Source: a virus. From it: a stretch of 30,407 nucleotides of DNA. Positions within the stretch are counted from its first letter, which is position 1. Every line of letters starts with the position of its first letter. The notes beneath the pieces were generated by a model that was not told the DNA's origin, made no database searches, and was given only the letters and a program-made list of their open reading frames with translations. The translations under genes and the position numbers were made by a program. The stretch lies in IMG/VR virus record IMGVR_UViG_3300037587_000782, positions 1 through 30,407 of that record; one strand, given 5' to 3'. Shown here piece after piece: positions 1 to 9,335 of the stretch.

Positions 1-209
1 GCCAGGTGGGAGCTTGAATCCACCCCGCCTTCATCCTCGTTGTGTTGAGCGCAGCGGCAACCGGAAATAACAGGGAAAGGCCTCTCGGCCCGGATCCGCG
101 CCCTCTCCAATCGCTCGAGAAAGAGCCGGCTTACGTTGAGAGTTCCGCACCCGCAATTACAGGTGAATTCTTCCTCGGTGAAGTGCGGAGCGAAGTCGTA
201 CCTTGCCAT
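1..209 (-). CDS. Peptidase M15_3-type endolysin, N-terminal part (cut by left edge)
   Basis: Translation from the ATG at 207-209 gives 69 residues before the window ends. The N-terminus has an HFTEEEFTCNCGCG motif, followed by SGCRC, a QHN triplet and SSSHL. This order is characteristic of the Peptidase_M15_3 family (VanY-like or L-Ala-D-Glu/D-Ala peptidases), zinc enzymes that cut peptidoglycan stem peptides and are common phage endolysins. The His of SSSHL should be the first zinc ligand; the Asp and second His ligands would lie beyond the edge. The start codon directly follows the stop of the giant upstream gene (TAAATG), so translation is probably coupled. No strong ribosome site is visible. 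No signal peptide is seen, so a holin would be needed for export; none is recognised here. Family assignment is fairly sure; the exact bond cut is not known. Confidence 0.82.
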   Translation of the reverse strand, partial: MARYDFAPHFTEEEFTCNCGCGTLNVSRLFLERLERARIRAERPFPVISGCRCAQHNEDEGGVDSSSHL

Positions 210-3200
210 TTATTGTTCGGGCTGCACTTGCGGTTCTCCTTGTGGTAGGCCCGGCGGCGGGGCCGGTTGTTGGGCCGGCGGTTGTGCCTGTTTCTGCTCG
301 GGGCCGAAGATCATATCTTGGGCTATTTCCCGCAACACCCTCATTCGCTCTCGCAGCTCGTCCAGTTGAAGGTTTTTTTCTTCTTCGCTTAGGCCCTGGT
401 GGTTTTGGACTTTATAGGCTGCGGCCGTGATTTCATCGAAACCATCCTCAAATTCTTTCTGCCTAAAGAACAGCTCAATATCCTCGTTCATGGGGTTGGT
501 TTTCAGGCCGATTATGGAACTGGCGATGGCCGTGGTCGGAGCTGACACCCTGCCGAAATAATCCTCCTTGCCCCAAACTGACTTCCAAATGCGCTCAAAG
601 CCGTACCCGCCCTCCGTAACTCCGGGAATAGCCGGCGAGAGGCTTGGCATCACGAACTTGTAAAGGTAGTCAGAAATTTTCTGCGTCACGATCTTTTTGC
701 TGTCGTTCTCGCCGTAAATCTCCTGGCCGGTGTACGACGATTTGTTGATGGTGATTTCGTAGATAGCGCGCATCGGGGCGGCGTGGATCGGACTACCTTG
801 ATAAATGCCAGTGGCCCCCTGTTCTCCAATATCTCCCCACGGCAGGATATAGGTAAGATCGAGGAATTGGAGCTGGCCATACTTGTCAGTAAACGGTAAA
901 AGCAGGGCCTTCGGTCCCAGGCCAAGGGGTTCCCCGCGCATCCTGTCGGGCATGATCCGCTTGAGGTATTCCAACTGATCTTCTGAAATGCCAAGGTGCT
1001 TGCGCGCAGCTTCTTCAGCGGCGTAGATGCCGTAGACAAGAGCGCCTAATCGCCATGGATGGGTGATCCCCGTTTCCAAAATCTGAGGCAGAGCCTTGTA
1101 GGTGAACGTGATGAAGGGGGCTCCCACGGGTGACGTTCTGGCCCAATTCACAAAGGGCGGGACTTCCGTGTAATCAAAGAGTGCCTTTTGGGCTTGCGCT
1201 GCGGCCTGTTTGGGGGTAGCTCCATCCTCTACCGCCTTGATATATCTGGCCAACTTAAACCACGCTTCCTCGCCCTGGTAAATCTTCGCTGCCCTCTGTC
1301 CGGCCCTCGTACTGGAAGGCAGGACTTTCCCCAGGCCCTCGGCTACTTCGCCCTTCTCGAAGTTTTCGGCCATGCCGGCGAATCGGTCATAGAGGCCCCC
1401 CTTGGTCGAGTTCCAAGAGTCGATTAACGGGGTCAGCTCCCCCTTGGTGAAGGTTGTCGAAAACAGGCCTTCCGCTTTGGCGGCATCGTAGTGTTCGCCC
1501 TTTTGCTGCCACAGTTGAGAGATAGCCTTGCCGTAAATGTCCACTCTCCAAGGGCCGAGGCCATCGAGGTACGCAAGCATGGAGTTGGAAATCATGTTGC
1601 GTCCGTGTGTCGGTGGGTTGAAGATGACCTTAAAGACCTTCCATTCGCTGACAAGACGCCGGCTGAGTTTCGACAGTTCGCCAACGGATTTTGTCATTTG
1701 ATTCAGCTCGGAGGCGATGTACTTATCAACGTATTGTCCTGACAGCCGGCCCAACTTGGTTGTCGTGGGCATCAGCGTGTATTTCTTGGGATCCTTGCCC
1801 AACTCGACCATGTTTTCCGGGGATACAGTCCAGGCTTTGTTGTCGGCAACGAAATTGAACAGCTTGGAGGTTTCAACATCGTGGATGACCGCCGACAGGC
1901 CCTTCGCCACCGGATAGCCGGGCTCCAAAATCTCACCCCTTAACACCCGGATTTCTTCGGGAATATCCTGCCGCTTTTTGTAGCGGTCCTGGTCAAGTCG
2001 CGTGGGCCTTGAGGCCCCGTACTTTCGCAACTGAGCGTCATAATCGACTTCATATCGCCGGTACAGGCGCGGCATATATTTCCCGTGATTCAGGAAGAAA
2101 TTTTCCTCTGACAATAGCTTCTGTTCTGCGGCCAGAGCTGCGTATTCATCGAACTTCGATCTGGCGGTTTTAACCGCGTCAATCGCTGCTTGCCATTCGG
2201 GATTCTCGCGCATGGCGCGCAGCTCGGCCTCGTTGGCCTTTCCTTTCAACAAATCACCCAACAATAGCTGATCGTCTTGCGAGAGCTTTCGGGTCATATC
2301 CTGCCCGAGTTTGAAGGCTTCTTGAGCCCCTTCTTCGGTTTTCCGCTGCCATTCCCGGTGACGCTCGACCCACGTTGCCGGCTGTTTGTGTCGGTTGATG
2401 AAAAGCCACTTCAGGGGCTCCGGCCAGGGTTTCACTAAGATGCCGTAGGGCTCCTTGGTGCTGCCGATAAACCTCCAAATTTTCGGCCCCACTCTCTTTG
2501 ACCACCAATCCATCATCGGCTGGATCGGGTTACTGTAGAGAGTCGATTGACCGCCAGGGCCTTTCGGGCGTGGCTTGTCGGCTTCTACGAGTTGGTCTAT
2601 CAGGCCCTTAACGGACCTGGCCATGTCGCCGGCCAGGCGTGGCGCCGATAGCTTCTGATCGCCCAATTTCCAATTCAGGTAGGCCTTGGCATAACCGGCA
2701 ACCTCTGTGGTGATCGCGCTTCCGGGCTTGGATGCCCCTTTGACAATGGAATCAACGTAGTCCGAAGCGTGGGTTGTGGGCTCCGGGGGCTTAACCTCGG
2801 TTCCCTCTAACCTGGGCTGCTCCGTGGGGGGTAGTTTTCCTGCCTGTTTGTCGGCCCAATCAACAGCATCGGTTCGATACCTGAAGCTGTTTACTTTCTT
2901 GCCATCGAGGTAAATGTCGTACTCCCCTATGGCTGTTCTTTCAACACGGTAATGACCAGTTTCGTAGGTGGTGAGCGGGGTTTGAAGTGGCTCTTTCGGC
3001 CTACCCTCTGGCTCCACCTTGGGTTCTTCAGCGTAAAGGCCAGCCGTTTCTTCTGCCGGCGGCTTCTCAGCTTCCGGTGTGGGCTCTCTCGTAAACAGGG
3101 GCGGTTCATCCTCGGCAAACATTCCGGCTTGCTCTATATCGCCCTCGGCGCGCAGCGCCTTCTCTTGCTCTGCGATGGACTTCCGCAGCGCCTTCTCCCT

Positions 3201-6200
3201 CTTGCCAAGCTCGATGATCTGCTTCTTACCGGCGGGGGTAGTTTGATCCGGCCTGGCGGTTAGGATATTTTCCAGCTTGGCCTTGTCGTCGGCCAGCCGG
3301 CTCTCTCGCTTAAAGCCCTCATGGCCTACGATCTCGACCTGGCCTTCCGGTCTGACTGTGGGCTCGACGGGCTTTGGTCCGGGATCTGGAATCTCTGCGG
3401 CTCGGTTGTCGATCTCGGCCAGGCGCCTTTCAGCTTCGATGCGAACGGCCTCTGCCCTCGCTCTTTCGGCTCTTTCGAGGCCTGAAAGTTCGATCCTGTC
3501 CACAATATCCGACAGCTTGCCGTATTCCGCAGCGTGTTTTTCCCAAAAGGCTTTGTATTCCGGGCTCTCCGCTACTTCCACTCCACCTCTAACGTCCGGT
3601 GGAATCTCTAGCTTTTCAGACGGAGTTGGCGGTCTTTTCTCGGCGGCTCTTTCCAGGTCGATTTCCCATCCTTCAACCTGTCTGATTCTTTCTTGGTATG
3701 CCTCCCGCCCTTCTGCGAAGCTGACAGCTTCCCCTTCCGGTGTGACCGTGGGCTCGGCCCTTCCCGGAAAGGCGGCTTCCCCGACTTCTGGACTCGGAGC
3801 CCCCCGCTCCCTTGGCTTGCGGAGCCGTTCAAGGTCAGCGTCGGTGAGTGCTTCGGGGCCGGCCCTCTGATCGCGCTGAACTTGGTCTATCAGCTCTTGC
3901 CTCTCGGCCCTGCCCTCGAATCCGGTCATGCCCTCAACGGCTTCGGCGGCTTCGTCTTGTTTGCGCTTCAGGCGAGCCATGGGGGGTTCGTCGGGATCGA
4001 GGGGCTTTGCTGCTCTCTCTCTCGCCCATATTTCGGCGTCTGCCTTGGTGTGCTTGCGCCTCTGAAGCCTCCCGTCAAGGAAGGCTCCCCAATCCCCACG
4101 CGCCGATGATGTTTCGGTGCGCTTGATTTCCCACCCTGTCGGCAAGGCCTCAAGCGGCGGCTCCCCTCTCAGGCTGCGGTTCCGCGCTTCTTCCGCAACC
4201 AAGTCATAGCCCTCCATATCGGTCATGGCTCGATCCAGGTTCGGCTGGCCCTTGACCCTGGCTTCGGAGAGGTCAACCCTCCATTCGGATTGAAGGTCTG
4301 CGACTGCCTCGCTCCAGGTTGGGCTCATGTGATGCCCGGACGGTCCACGCTTATCGAAGTAGCTTGTTTGCCAGGCGCCTTCCTCGGGGCGCGTAGATTC
4401 GTGCAAGATGGCGTAGCGCCCTTCTCCCCGCATTGGCACCTGGAATCCGACTTCTCCGTATCCTTCCCTGAAGGCGTTGAGTTGATCCTCAAAGCCCTTA
4501 TCCATAACATCTTGCCTGGCTTCCAGTTCGTCAAGAGTTTCGCGCCTCATCGTTTCGCCGGTGACGGTATCTTTGGGCTTGGGCGGTATATCGGCTCTCG
4601 GGGTTTCCGGCGCCACTCTCGGTTCTTCTGGCCCGAATCCCGGCCCTATCGTCGTCGGTTTTGGCCGCTGGATTCTGTCAATGTTTTGCTGCCGGATAAG
4701 GTTGTTCTCCACTTCCAGGGCCTCAAAGTCGGTGCCAGCGTAGCCGGGTTCGTCCCTCATGGCCTTTATCTGCGCTCGGCCCTTTTCCCAATCGGCTTCG
4801 GCTTGTTCCATGGTGCGCGGGGGCTCCCCTGCCGCCCGGGTATCCGGCGCGACCCGCTCCGGCACTTCGGGCCTAACGCGCCCTGGAACCCCGGCGCCTT
4901 CCCTAAATTCGGCGGGAGTAAGAGCTTCGGCTTGGGCGTCCATCTTATCCATCACATCTACTGACTCTATATTCGGGAAGGTTCCTTTCGAGCCCGGCGT
5001 CCGATCGGTCATCGCTTGCATGAAATCGGATTGAGTCCAATTCTTAGGAATTACTTGGTTGTCCTGAAGAATATGAAACATCTGATCCGGGGCCATGGCA
5101 TCCTCGCCCTTCATGGCTCGGATCGGGTCAAACATATTGCGCGCTCGGGCGTCCGTTCTGGCCCCCATGTTCGGCATTACCATGGCCCGTTCTTCGGCCA
5201 CGCTCATATCCAGCTTCATCCCGCCTTCGTTTACAATGGCCTGTTCCATGCTGTTTTCCGCGTACCACTCCTGGCCTATTTCCCAACGGGTCTTGTAGGG
5301 CTTTACGACCTTGGCCTGAATTTCAGCCTCGGTGGGCCGGCTTTTCATAAAATCTACGGCTTCAGCCTCGGTGGGCCTCGTTGCCCATAAATCTCCGTCC
5401 CTGTAGACTCCCCACTCGCCGCCTCTGAGCTGCTTGGACTCCCATACGAAGGCACCGCCCTCGCCTTCCGGGGCAACGGTCAGTTCTCCCTTGACCCTGG
5501 CCTCGGGCGCCAGCACTTCCGGCGTAATGGGGCCTTCAGGCCTCACAGTGGGCTCGTCAGCCAATAGGTCACTAGAGGGTTCCCCTTGCTCTCTGACGCG
5601 GAATCTGCCCGGTTCTCGTACACGGGCGGGTACTCCTGGCCGGCCTGTCGGAACAATATCGCCAGGACGGAAGGGGTCAAGGCCTCCGGGTTCGCCTGGC
5701 TCTCCCCTTCGCAAGACGCCACCAACACCCCCGCCAGGTCCGGGCATTTCTATATCGGGGCTCGTAAGCAATCTCTGTGGTGTTTCAGGCAACACAGGGG
5801 GCGCGGGTGGTCCTACGAAATCGGGCGCCTCTCGCTGTCTGCGAAGCACATTGGACGGTTCATCCCCGAATAAGCCTTGGGGCCTTCCGGTAGGCGTCAC
5901 CGTCTGCTCTCCCGTGACTACCGGCTCCCCTTCCAGTGTCGGCGCTGGCTCTCCCATTCTCGCGCCGCCACGAAAGCGTCGGCCGGGGCCGGCTCCGGGA
6001 ATATCGTAGCCGGGAGCTTCGGGCAATAGGCCTCTTACCCCTGGCTCGGGTGGTGTGCCTCGACTATAGATTCCCTGTGTGCTTGGGACGCCGGGCCTCC
6101 CTGCTGCGGGTTGCCTTGGCACTCCCGGCAGGGCGCCGGTTGCGGGTGAGCCTGGCAGCTCTAAGGGTCTGCCGGGGAATAAAGGCTGCTCATGGGCCGG

Positions 6201-7028
6201 CATTAGTGGTAAGCCGGGACGTTCTTCAAACACACGGGGCTCAAGAGGCCTTCCCCCGCCGCCGGGGCCGCGTGGATCCAGAACAATCTCCCGGCCTGTG
6301 ACCAATGGATGACTTCGGCCAGCCTTCAAGGCAGAACCCCCGAGCCCTAGAGAGAGGCCTCCCATTACCAAAACCTCTGTTCCTTTGGCAAAGGCCTCGT
6401 CATATTCTCCCAATTTCACATGGTCAACAATTTCCGGGGCTTTGATAATCGCTTCGGCACCCATCATGCCGCTGAATCCCATGGTAATCAGCACCTTGAG
6501 AGTTTGGCTAACGGCGCTGAGTCCTCCGGCTGCAGCCATGGTCATTATGCTGGCCGGCGAAGAAAATCCTTCGATAATCCTGGCCATGCCAATGGCGAAT
6601 CCCCGCTCTGCTTGCTCGGGTAAGGCCATGCCCTCATAGTGCGGCCAATACTTTTGGGCGGTAGGCTCCAAAGTGAGAAGGGGGTCAAACGCGGTTTGCT
6701 TTGTTTCTTCCTGCGGAGGCCGAAACCCGCCAGGCTTTTCGTGGACGGTAGGGCCACCTGTTTGTTGTGCGGTTCTTAGGTTGGCGCGCTCGACGGGGGT
6801 TAATCCGGGTGAAGGGCTGATTAGGCTTTCACGGCCAGGCTCCTGCATGGCGCGGCCCATTCGTCTGAACAAACCTGGACCCGGTGCCGGTTCATCAGGG
6901 GGCCACTTCATTTCCCCCCTTTCAGCTTCGTACAGCTTTCTGGCGGCTGCGTCTATCTCGGCCTGGCCCATTGTGTCGGGAAATTCGATTTCCCCTACAC
7001 CGGGAATGTCCACGATTTGTTGAGGCAT
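210..7028 (-). CDS. Giant internal virion / polyvalent protein (2272 aa) with LPD38-like C-terminal region
   Basis: The first ~35 residues (VDIPGVGEIEFPD...) resemble a short N-terminal module common in phage virion proteins. Residues ~153-197 and ~216-233 are hydrophobic and could be membrane-active. Residues ~240-500 are Pro/Gly-rich. Residues ~500-1420 alternate charged helical stretches with linkers such as PTVRPEG and three copies of a ~40-residue module (near 528-563, 965-1005 and 1358-1396). Residues ~1500-2200 form a dense, conserved-looking region with FNPPTHGRNMISN near 1803-1815, which resembles the large polyvalent-protein LPD38 type. The tail is Gln/Pro-rich. By position it is the counterpart of T7 gp16, the large DNA-ejection protein. 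I see no lysozyme or transglycosylase signature and no RNA polymerase motifs. The start (ATG at 7028) lies 3 nt after the preceding stop. The ejection role is inferred from synteny; the LPD38 likeness is from memory of the family. Confidence 0.7.
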   Translation of the reverse strand: MPQQIVDIPGVGEIEFPDTMGQAEIDAAARKLYEAERGEMKWPPDEPAPGPGLFRRMGRAMQEPGRESLISPSPGLTPVERANLRTAQQTGGPTVHEKPGGFRPPQEETKQTAFDPLLTLEPTAQKYWPHYEGMALPEQAERGFAIGMARIIEGFSSPASIMTMAAAGGLSAVSQTLKVLITMGFSGMMGAEAIIKAPEIVDHVKLGEYDEAFAKGTEVLVMGGLSLGLGGSALKAGRSHPLVTGREIVLDPRGPGGGGRPLEPRVFEERPGLPLMPAHEQPLFPGRPLELPGSPATGALPGVPRQPAAGRPGVPSTQGIYSRGTPPEPGVRGLLPEAPGYDIPGAGPGRRFRGGARMGEPAPTLEGEPVVTGEQTVTPTGRPQGLFGDEPSNVLRRQREAPDFVGPPAPPVLPETPQRLLTSPDIEMPGPGGGVGGVLRRGEPGEPGGLDPFRPGDIVPTGRPGVPARVREPGRFRVREQGEPSSDLLADEPTVRPEGPITPEVLAPEARVKGELTVAPEGEGGAFVWESKQLRGGEWGVYRDGDLWATRPTEAEAVDFMKSRPTEAEIQAKVVKPYKTRWEIGQEWYAENSMEQAIVNEGGMKLDMSVAEERAMVMPNMGARTDARARNMFDPIRAMKGEDAMAPDQMFHILQDNQVIPKNWTQSDFMQAMTDRTPGSKGTFPNIESVDVMDKMDAQAEALTPAEFREGAGVPGRVRPEVPERVAPDTRAAGEPPRTMEQAEADWEKGRAQIKAMRDEPGYAGTDFEALEVENNLIRQQNIDRIQRPKPTTIGPGFGPEEPRVAPETPRADIPPKPKDTVTGETMRRETLDELEARQDVMDKGFEDQLNAFREGYGEVGFQVPMRGEGRYAILHESTRPEEGAWQTSYFDKRGPSGHHMSPTWSEAVADLQSEWRVDLSEARVKGQPNLDRAMTDMEGYDLVAEEARNRSLRGEPPLEALPTGWEIKRTETSSARGDWGAFLDGRLQRRKHTKADAEIWARERAAKPLDPDEPPMARLKRKQDEAAEAVEGMTGFEGRAERQELIDQVQRDQRAGPEALTDADLERLRKPRERGAPSPEVGEAAFPGRAEPTVTPEGEAVSFAEGREAYQERIRQVEGWEIDLERAAEKRPPTPSEKLEIPPDVRGGVEVAESPEYKAFWEKHAAEYGKLSDIVDRIELSGLERAERARAEAVRIEAERRLAEIDNRAAEIPDPGPKPVEPTVRPEGQVEIVGHEGFKRESRLADDKAKLENILTARPDQTTPAGKKQIIELGKREKALRKSIAEQEKALRAEGDIEQAGMFAEDEPPLFTREPTPEAEKPPAEETAGLYAEEPKVEPEGRPKEPLQTPLTTYETGHYRVERTAIGEYDIYLDGKKVNSFRYRTDAVDWADKQAGKLPPTEQPRLEGTEVKPPEPTTHASDYVDSIVKGASKPGSAITTEVAGYAKAYLNWKLGDQKLSAPRLAGDMARSVKGLIDQLVEADKPRPKGPGGQSTLYSNPIQPMMDWWSKRVGPKIWRFIGSTKEPYGILVKPWPEPLKWLFINRHKQPATWVERHREWQRKTEEGAQEAFKLGQDMTRKLSQDDQLLLGDLLKGKANEAELRAMRENPEWQAAIDAVKTARSKFDEYAALAAEQKLLSEENFFLNHGKYMPRLYRRYEVDYDAQLRKYGASRPTRLDQDRYKKRQDIPEEIRVLRGEILEPGYPVAKGLSAVIHDVETSKLFNFVADNKAWTVSPENMVELGKDPKKYTLMPTTTKLGRLSGQYVDKYIASELNQMTKSVGELSKLSRRLVSEWKVFKVIFNPPTHGRNMISNSMLAYLDGLGPWRVDIYGKAISQLWQQKGEHYDAAKAEGLFSTTFTKGELTPLIDSWNSTKGGLYDRFAGMAENFEKGEVAEGLGKVLPSSTRAGQRAAKIYQGEEAWFKLARYIKAVEDGATPKQAAAQAQKALFDYTEVPPFVNWARTSPVGAPFITFTYKALPQILETGITHPWRLGALVYGIYAAEEAARKHLGISEDQLEYLKRIMPDRMRGEPLGLGPKALLLPFTDKYGQLQFLDLTYILPWGDIGEQGATGIYQGSPIHAAPMRAIYEITINKSSYTGQEIYGENDSKKIVTQKISDYLYKFVMPSLSPAIPGVTEGGYGFERIWKSVWGKEDYFGRVSAPTTAIASSIIGLKTNPMNEDIELFFRQKEFEDGFDEITAAAYKVQNHQGLSEEEKNLQLDELRERMRVLREIAQDMIFGPEQKQAQPPAQQPAPPPGLPQGEPQVQPEQ

Positions 7029-7031
7029 CAG

Positions 7032-8264
7032 TTACCTGTCTATGACTGTGCCGCTTGCCGGATCGTATCGCCTGACTGTTGGAGGCGTAATCGGGTCGAT
7101 GGATTGGCTCCGCAAAGCCTCCAAGCGTTTTTCGAGTTCGGTGTCAATTTCGTCCAATTCCGCTTGCTCCGCTCTGGCCAATTCTTCAAACCTGGGCGTT
7201 CCTGGGCGACCCGAGAAAGGATCCTGCCTCATTCTCCGGTAGGCTGTCCTGATTTGCCGCTTCGAGTCTGCCGCCCATCGTTGTTCTCGGGCAATATCAT
7301 CGGGCGTGACGGTGGGGGCTCTTGGCCGTTCCCCTGTGGTGCGCTGTGGTCCCTGGTAGATGATATTTCCAAATTCATCGTATCGGTTGGCTGGCCTTTC
7401 ATCGTAATACGACTCGCTGCGAGGCTGATTGATAAGCAGGCCTTCCTCGTCAAAGCCTGGTACTGCGACTTCTTGGCCGAGGCCTTGGCGATACTCTCGC
7501 CACGCCTGAAAGTTCTGTTCTTCAGTCATGGTGGTGTAATCCGCGATGTTGTTCCTGGCAGCGTAGAGCATACGGGCTTGCCGCCGTTCAAACTCCCCTG
7601 TGGTGAGCCCCCCAAAGCCCCTTTCATCCTCGTAAATCATTTCTCTTTTCACGGGATCCCACACGCCAGCTCCACGCGACACGGCAAACGGCGCTTCTTC
7701 CTCGGCCTTGGCGGCGCGTTTCCTTTCCTCAAGGGTTTGCTCCTGAATATCGACGCCCTTCATATCCATGATCTGTCTGTAGTAGTCGTCCCATTCGCCA
7801 CGGTTGGCTGAATAGCCGGCCAGCTCCCTGGCGTAGTCACGCTCCGCTCTGCGTTCAGGTTCAAGGAAAAATTGATCCGCTGCCCTCGGCCCCTGGCCGG
7901 TGAGGTTGGCCATTCCTGACAGACCGATCCCCAAAGCGGTTCGCTTCCAGCCAGGGCGCTCGGGTTCTTCATAGACCGGCATTTTGATCCGATCTTGTGG
8001 AACCTGAATGGGCGGCATAGCGCCGGTTGAATCGCCTCCTGGCGCACCGGATAAGTCTATAGGTGGGAACCCTTCTCTGAGGCCACCCATGATCGCCGGG
8101 GGAGTGTACTGACGCTGGCCTTCCGGCGGGAAAGGGGATTGAAACTTAAAATCCCGTAATGCTCTCAGTGACGGGGGATTGAAGTCAGGATCTTCCTTTT
8201 TCCGTGGATCTATATTCACCCCGGAATGACCGATCCCACCCTGTACGCTTCCAAATTGAACCAT
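7032..8264 (-). CDS. Putative internal virion protein, gp15-position (410 aa)
   Basis: I recognise no domain. The N-terminal ~110 residues are Pro/Gly-rich and look disordered. A short Gly-containing stretch (GIGLSGMANLTG, ~112-123) follows. The middle and C-terminal parts are rich in charged residues, with helical runs such as ELARAEQAELDEIDTELEKR (~359-378) that could form a coiled coil. The start is supported by an AGGGGG-type ribosome site just upstream (TTAGGGGGTAACG before the ATG). It lies between a 216-aa protein and the giant 2272-aa protein, the position of T7 gp15 in the ejection module, though it is much shorter than gp15. A structural or ejection role is inference from gene order only. 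Confidence 0.6.
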   Translation of the reverse strand: MVQFGSVQGGIGHSGVNIDPRKKEDPDFNPPSLRALRDFKFQSPFPPEGQRQYTPPAIMGGLREGFPPIDLSGAPGGDSTGAMPPIQVPQDRIKMPVYEEPERPGWKRTALGIGLSGMANLTGQGPRAADQFFLEPERRAERDYARELAGYSANRGEWDDYYRQIMDMKGVDIQEQTLEERKRAAKAEEEAPFAVSRGAGVWDPVKREMIYEDERGFGGLTTGEFERRQARMLYAARNNIADYTTMTEEQNFQAWREYRQGLGQEVAVPGFDEEGLLINQPRSESYYDERPANRYDEFGNIIYQGPQRTTGERPRAPTVTPDDIAREQRWAADSKRQIRTAYRRMRQDPFSGRPGTPRFEELARAEQAELDEIDTELEKRLEALRSQSIDPITPPTVRRYDPASGTVIDR

Positions 8265-8277
8265 CGTTACCCCCTAA

Positions 8278-8928
8278 TCAAAACCATTTTGCGCCGGCTG
8301 CGGCACTCGCTCCCCCTGCGGCCCCACCAAGCACCGGCCCGATCACCGTTTCCATCAGGCCCGGCTCGATCCCTGCGGCGTGTTGGCCGAGGGCTCCGGT
8401 GGCTCCCCCGAGCTGCGACATTAAGAGTTGAGTGTCGATCCCAAACAGTTGGGCCAAGCCTCCGAGGCCCCCCATCTGCCGCTTGAATCGCTCACCCTCA
8501 AGCCAGCCCATGCGGTTGAATTCCTCTCGGCTCTCTGCCTCTGTCAATCCGGCTTCCGTCCTGCGCGTTATGTCAGCCATTCCCCTGGATTTGCCCCTGG
8601 CAAGCTCGGCTTGGCCGGCGGCGAAGCCGGCAGGATTGCGGGTGCGCGCCAGGCGTTGTTGGGTGACGTCCTGGGCTTCCTCGTAGGGAAGGCGCGCCGA
8701 CCTAATGCTGCTCGTTAAGATATTCTCCCGTTCCTTGTCACCAAACAACTTGCGCTGAAAGCCCTCTGGCTCGTAGCCGAAACTTTCGTCATAGAGCTTC
8801 AGGTACTCCGGCATGAGCTGTTCCCTTGCCTGTGTTCTTTCCCCGCGCTGGCGCTCCGTTTCTGCGCGCTGCCACTCAAACTCGTCCCTGGATAGTTCGC
8901 GTTGTTCCTTCGCCCCTTTACGTCCCAT
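8278..8928 (-). CDS. Putative internal virion protein, gp14-position (216 aa)
   Basis: The N-terminal ~60 residues are highly charged and predicted helical (repeated Glu/Arg/Gln). The C-terminal ~25 residues are Gly/Ala-rich and weakly hydrophobic, which would suit membrane insertion or packing in a ring. The start at 8928 is supported by an AAAGGAG ribosome site 7 nt upstream, inside the end of the preceding gene, which it overlaps by 11 bp. The size is close to T7 gp14 (about 196 aa), and it sits in the same place between a gp13-like GNAT protein and larger internal proteins. Role inferred from synteny; no catalytic motif is visible. Confidence 0.62.
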   Translation of the reverse strand: MGRKGAKEQRELSRDEFEWQRAETERQRGERTQAREQLMPEYLKLYDESFGYEPEGFQRKLFGDKERENILTSSIRSARLPYEEAQDVTQQRLARTRNPAGFAAGQAELARGKSRGMADITRRTEAGLTEAESREEFNRMGWLEGERFKRQMGGLGGLAQLFGIDTQLLMSQLGGATGALGQHAAGIEPGLMETVIGPVLGGAAGGASAAAGAKWF

Positions 8929-9334
8929 CGTTAAACTCCTTTACAAAAACCGGGAATTCCTCACGCTTGAATCCAATTCCGCGGATTCGTCGGCCGAAGC
9001 CGGCAGCTATTTCCTCGGGGATCCGGCCCCATACCTGGGCGATCCCTCGGCTCCTTAGATCCTTTTCCAGTATCCGGTAAAGCCGAATACCCTTGTCCCA
9101 ACGGCCTCTAGGGCCAAGCCACGCAGGGTCGTTGAAAATCAATATCTCGGCAGACAGGCGCGCCAGCATGGCGATCTTGGCCTGGTCATCATCGTTGGTC
9201 TGGATCAGCGACACAAACCCGTTCATGCCCTGCACTATTTCGTAGGGGAAGTTTTCGCCCTGGAAGCTCATGGCGTCAAACATTTGCTTGAGGTCCGGCA
9301 AATCTCTCTCCTTGTAGGTTCGGATTGTTTCCAT
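8918..9334 (-). CDS. GNAT-fold N-acetyltransferase-like protein, gp13-position (138 aa)
   Basis: The opening METIRTYKERDLPDLKQMF fits the first strand and helix of a GNAT domain. Residues ~52-68 (AKIAMLAR...AEILIF) fit the central strands, and ~83-124 (LYRILEKDLRSRGI...IRGIGFKRE) fit the C-terminal helix-strand with the usual aromatic GF near the end. A clear acetyl-CoA P-loop (Q/RxxGxG/A) is not obvious, so activity may be lost. T7 gp13 is also 138 residues and, as I recall, GNAT-like, and several podoviruses have such a gene beside their internal virion proteins. The gene starts 1 nt after the stop of the 99-aa gene (ATATAGGATG) and overlaps the next by 11 bp. GNAT-like fold: fairly sure. 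Enzymatic function: unknown. Confidence 0.7.
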   Translation of the reverse strand: METIRTYKERDLPDLKQMFDAMSFQGENFPYEIVQGMNGFVSLIQTNDDDQAKIAMLARLSAEILIFNDPAWLGPRGRWDKGIRLYRILEKDLRSRGIAQVWGRIPEEIAAGFGRRIRGIGFKREEFPVFVKEFNDGT

Positions 9335-9335
9335 C

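Noticed and set aside
210-7028. The giant protein as an N4-type virion RNA polymerase or a tape-measure protein
   Set aside because: No polymerase motifs are recognisable, and the low-complexity and LPD-like architecture plus the short-tail gene set do not fit a tape measure.
7017-7811. Plus-strand ORF of 264 codons opposite the 410-aa gene
   Set aside because: It lies entirely opposite confidently coding minus-strand genes, shows no recognisable motif and has low-complexity content typical of an antisense reading.
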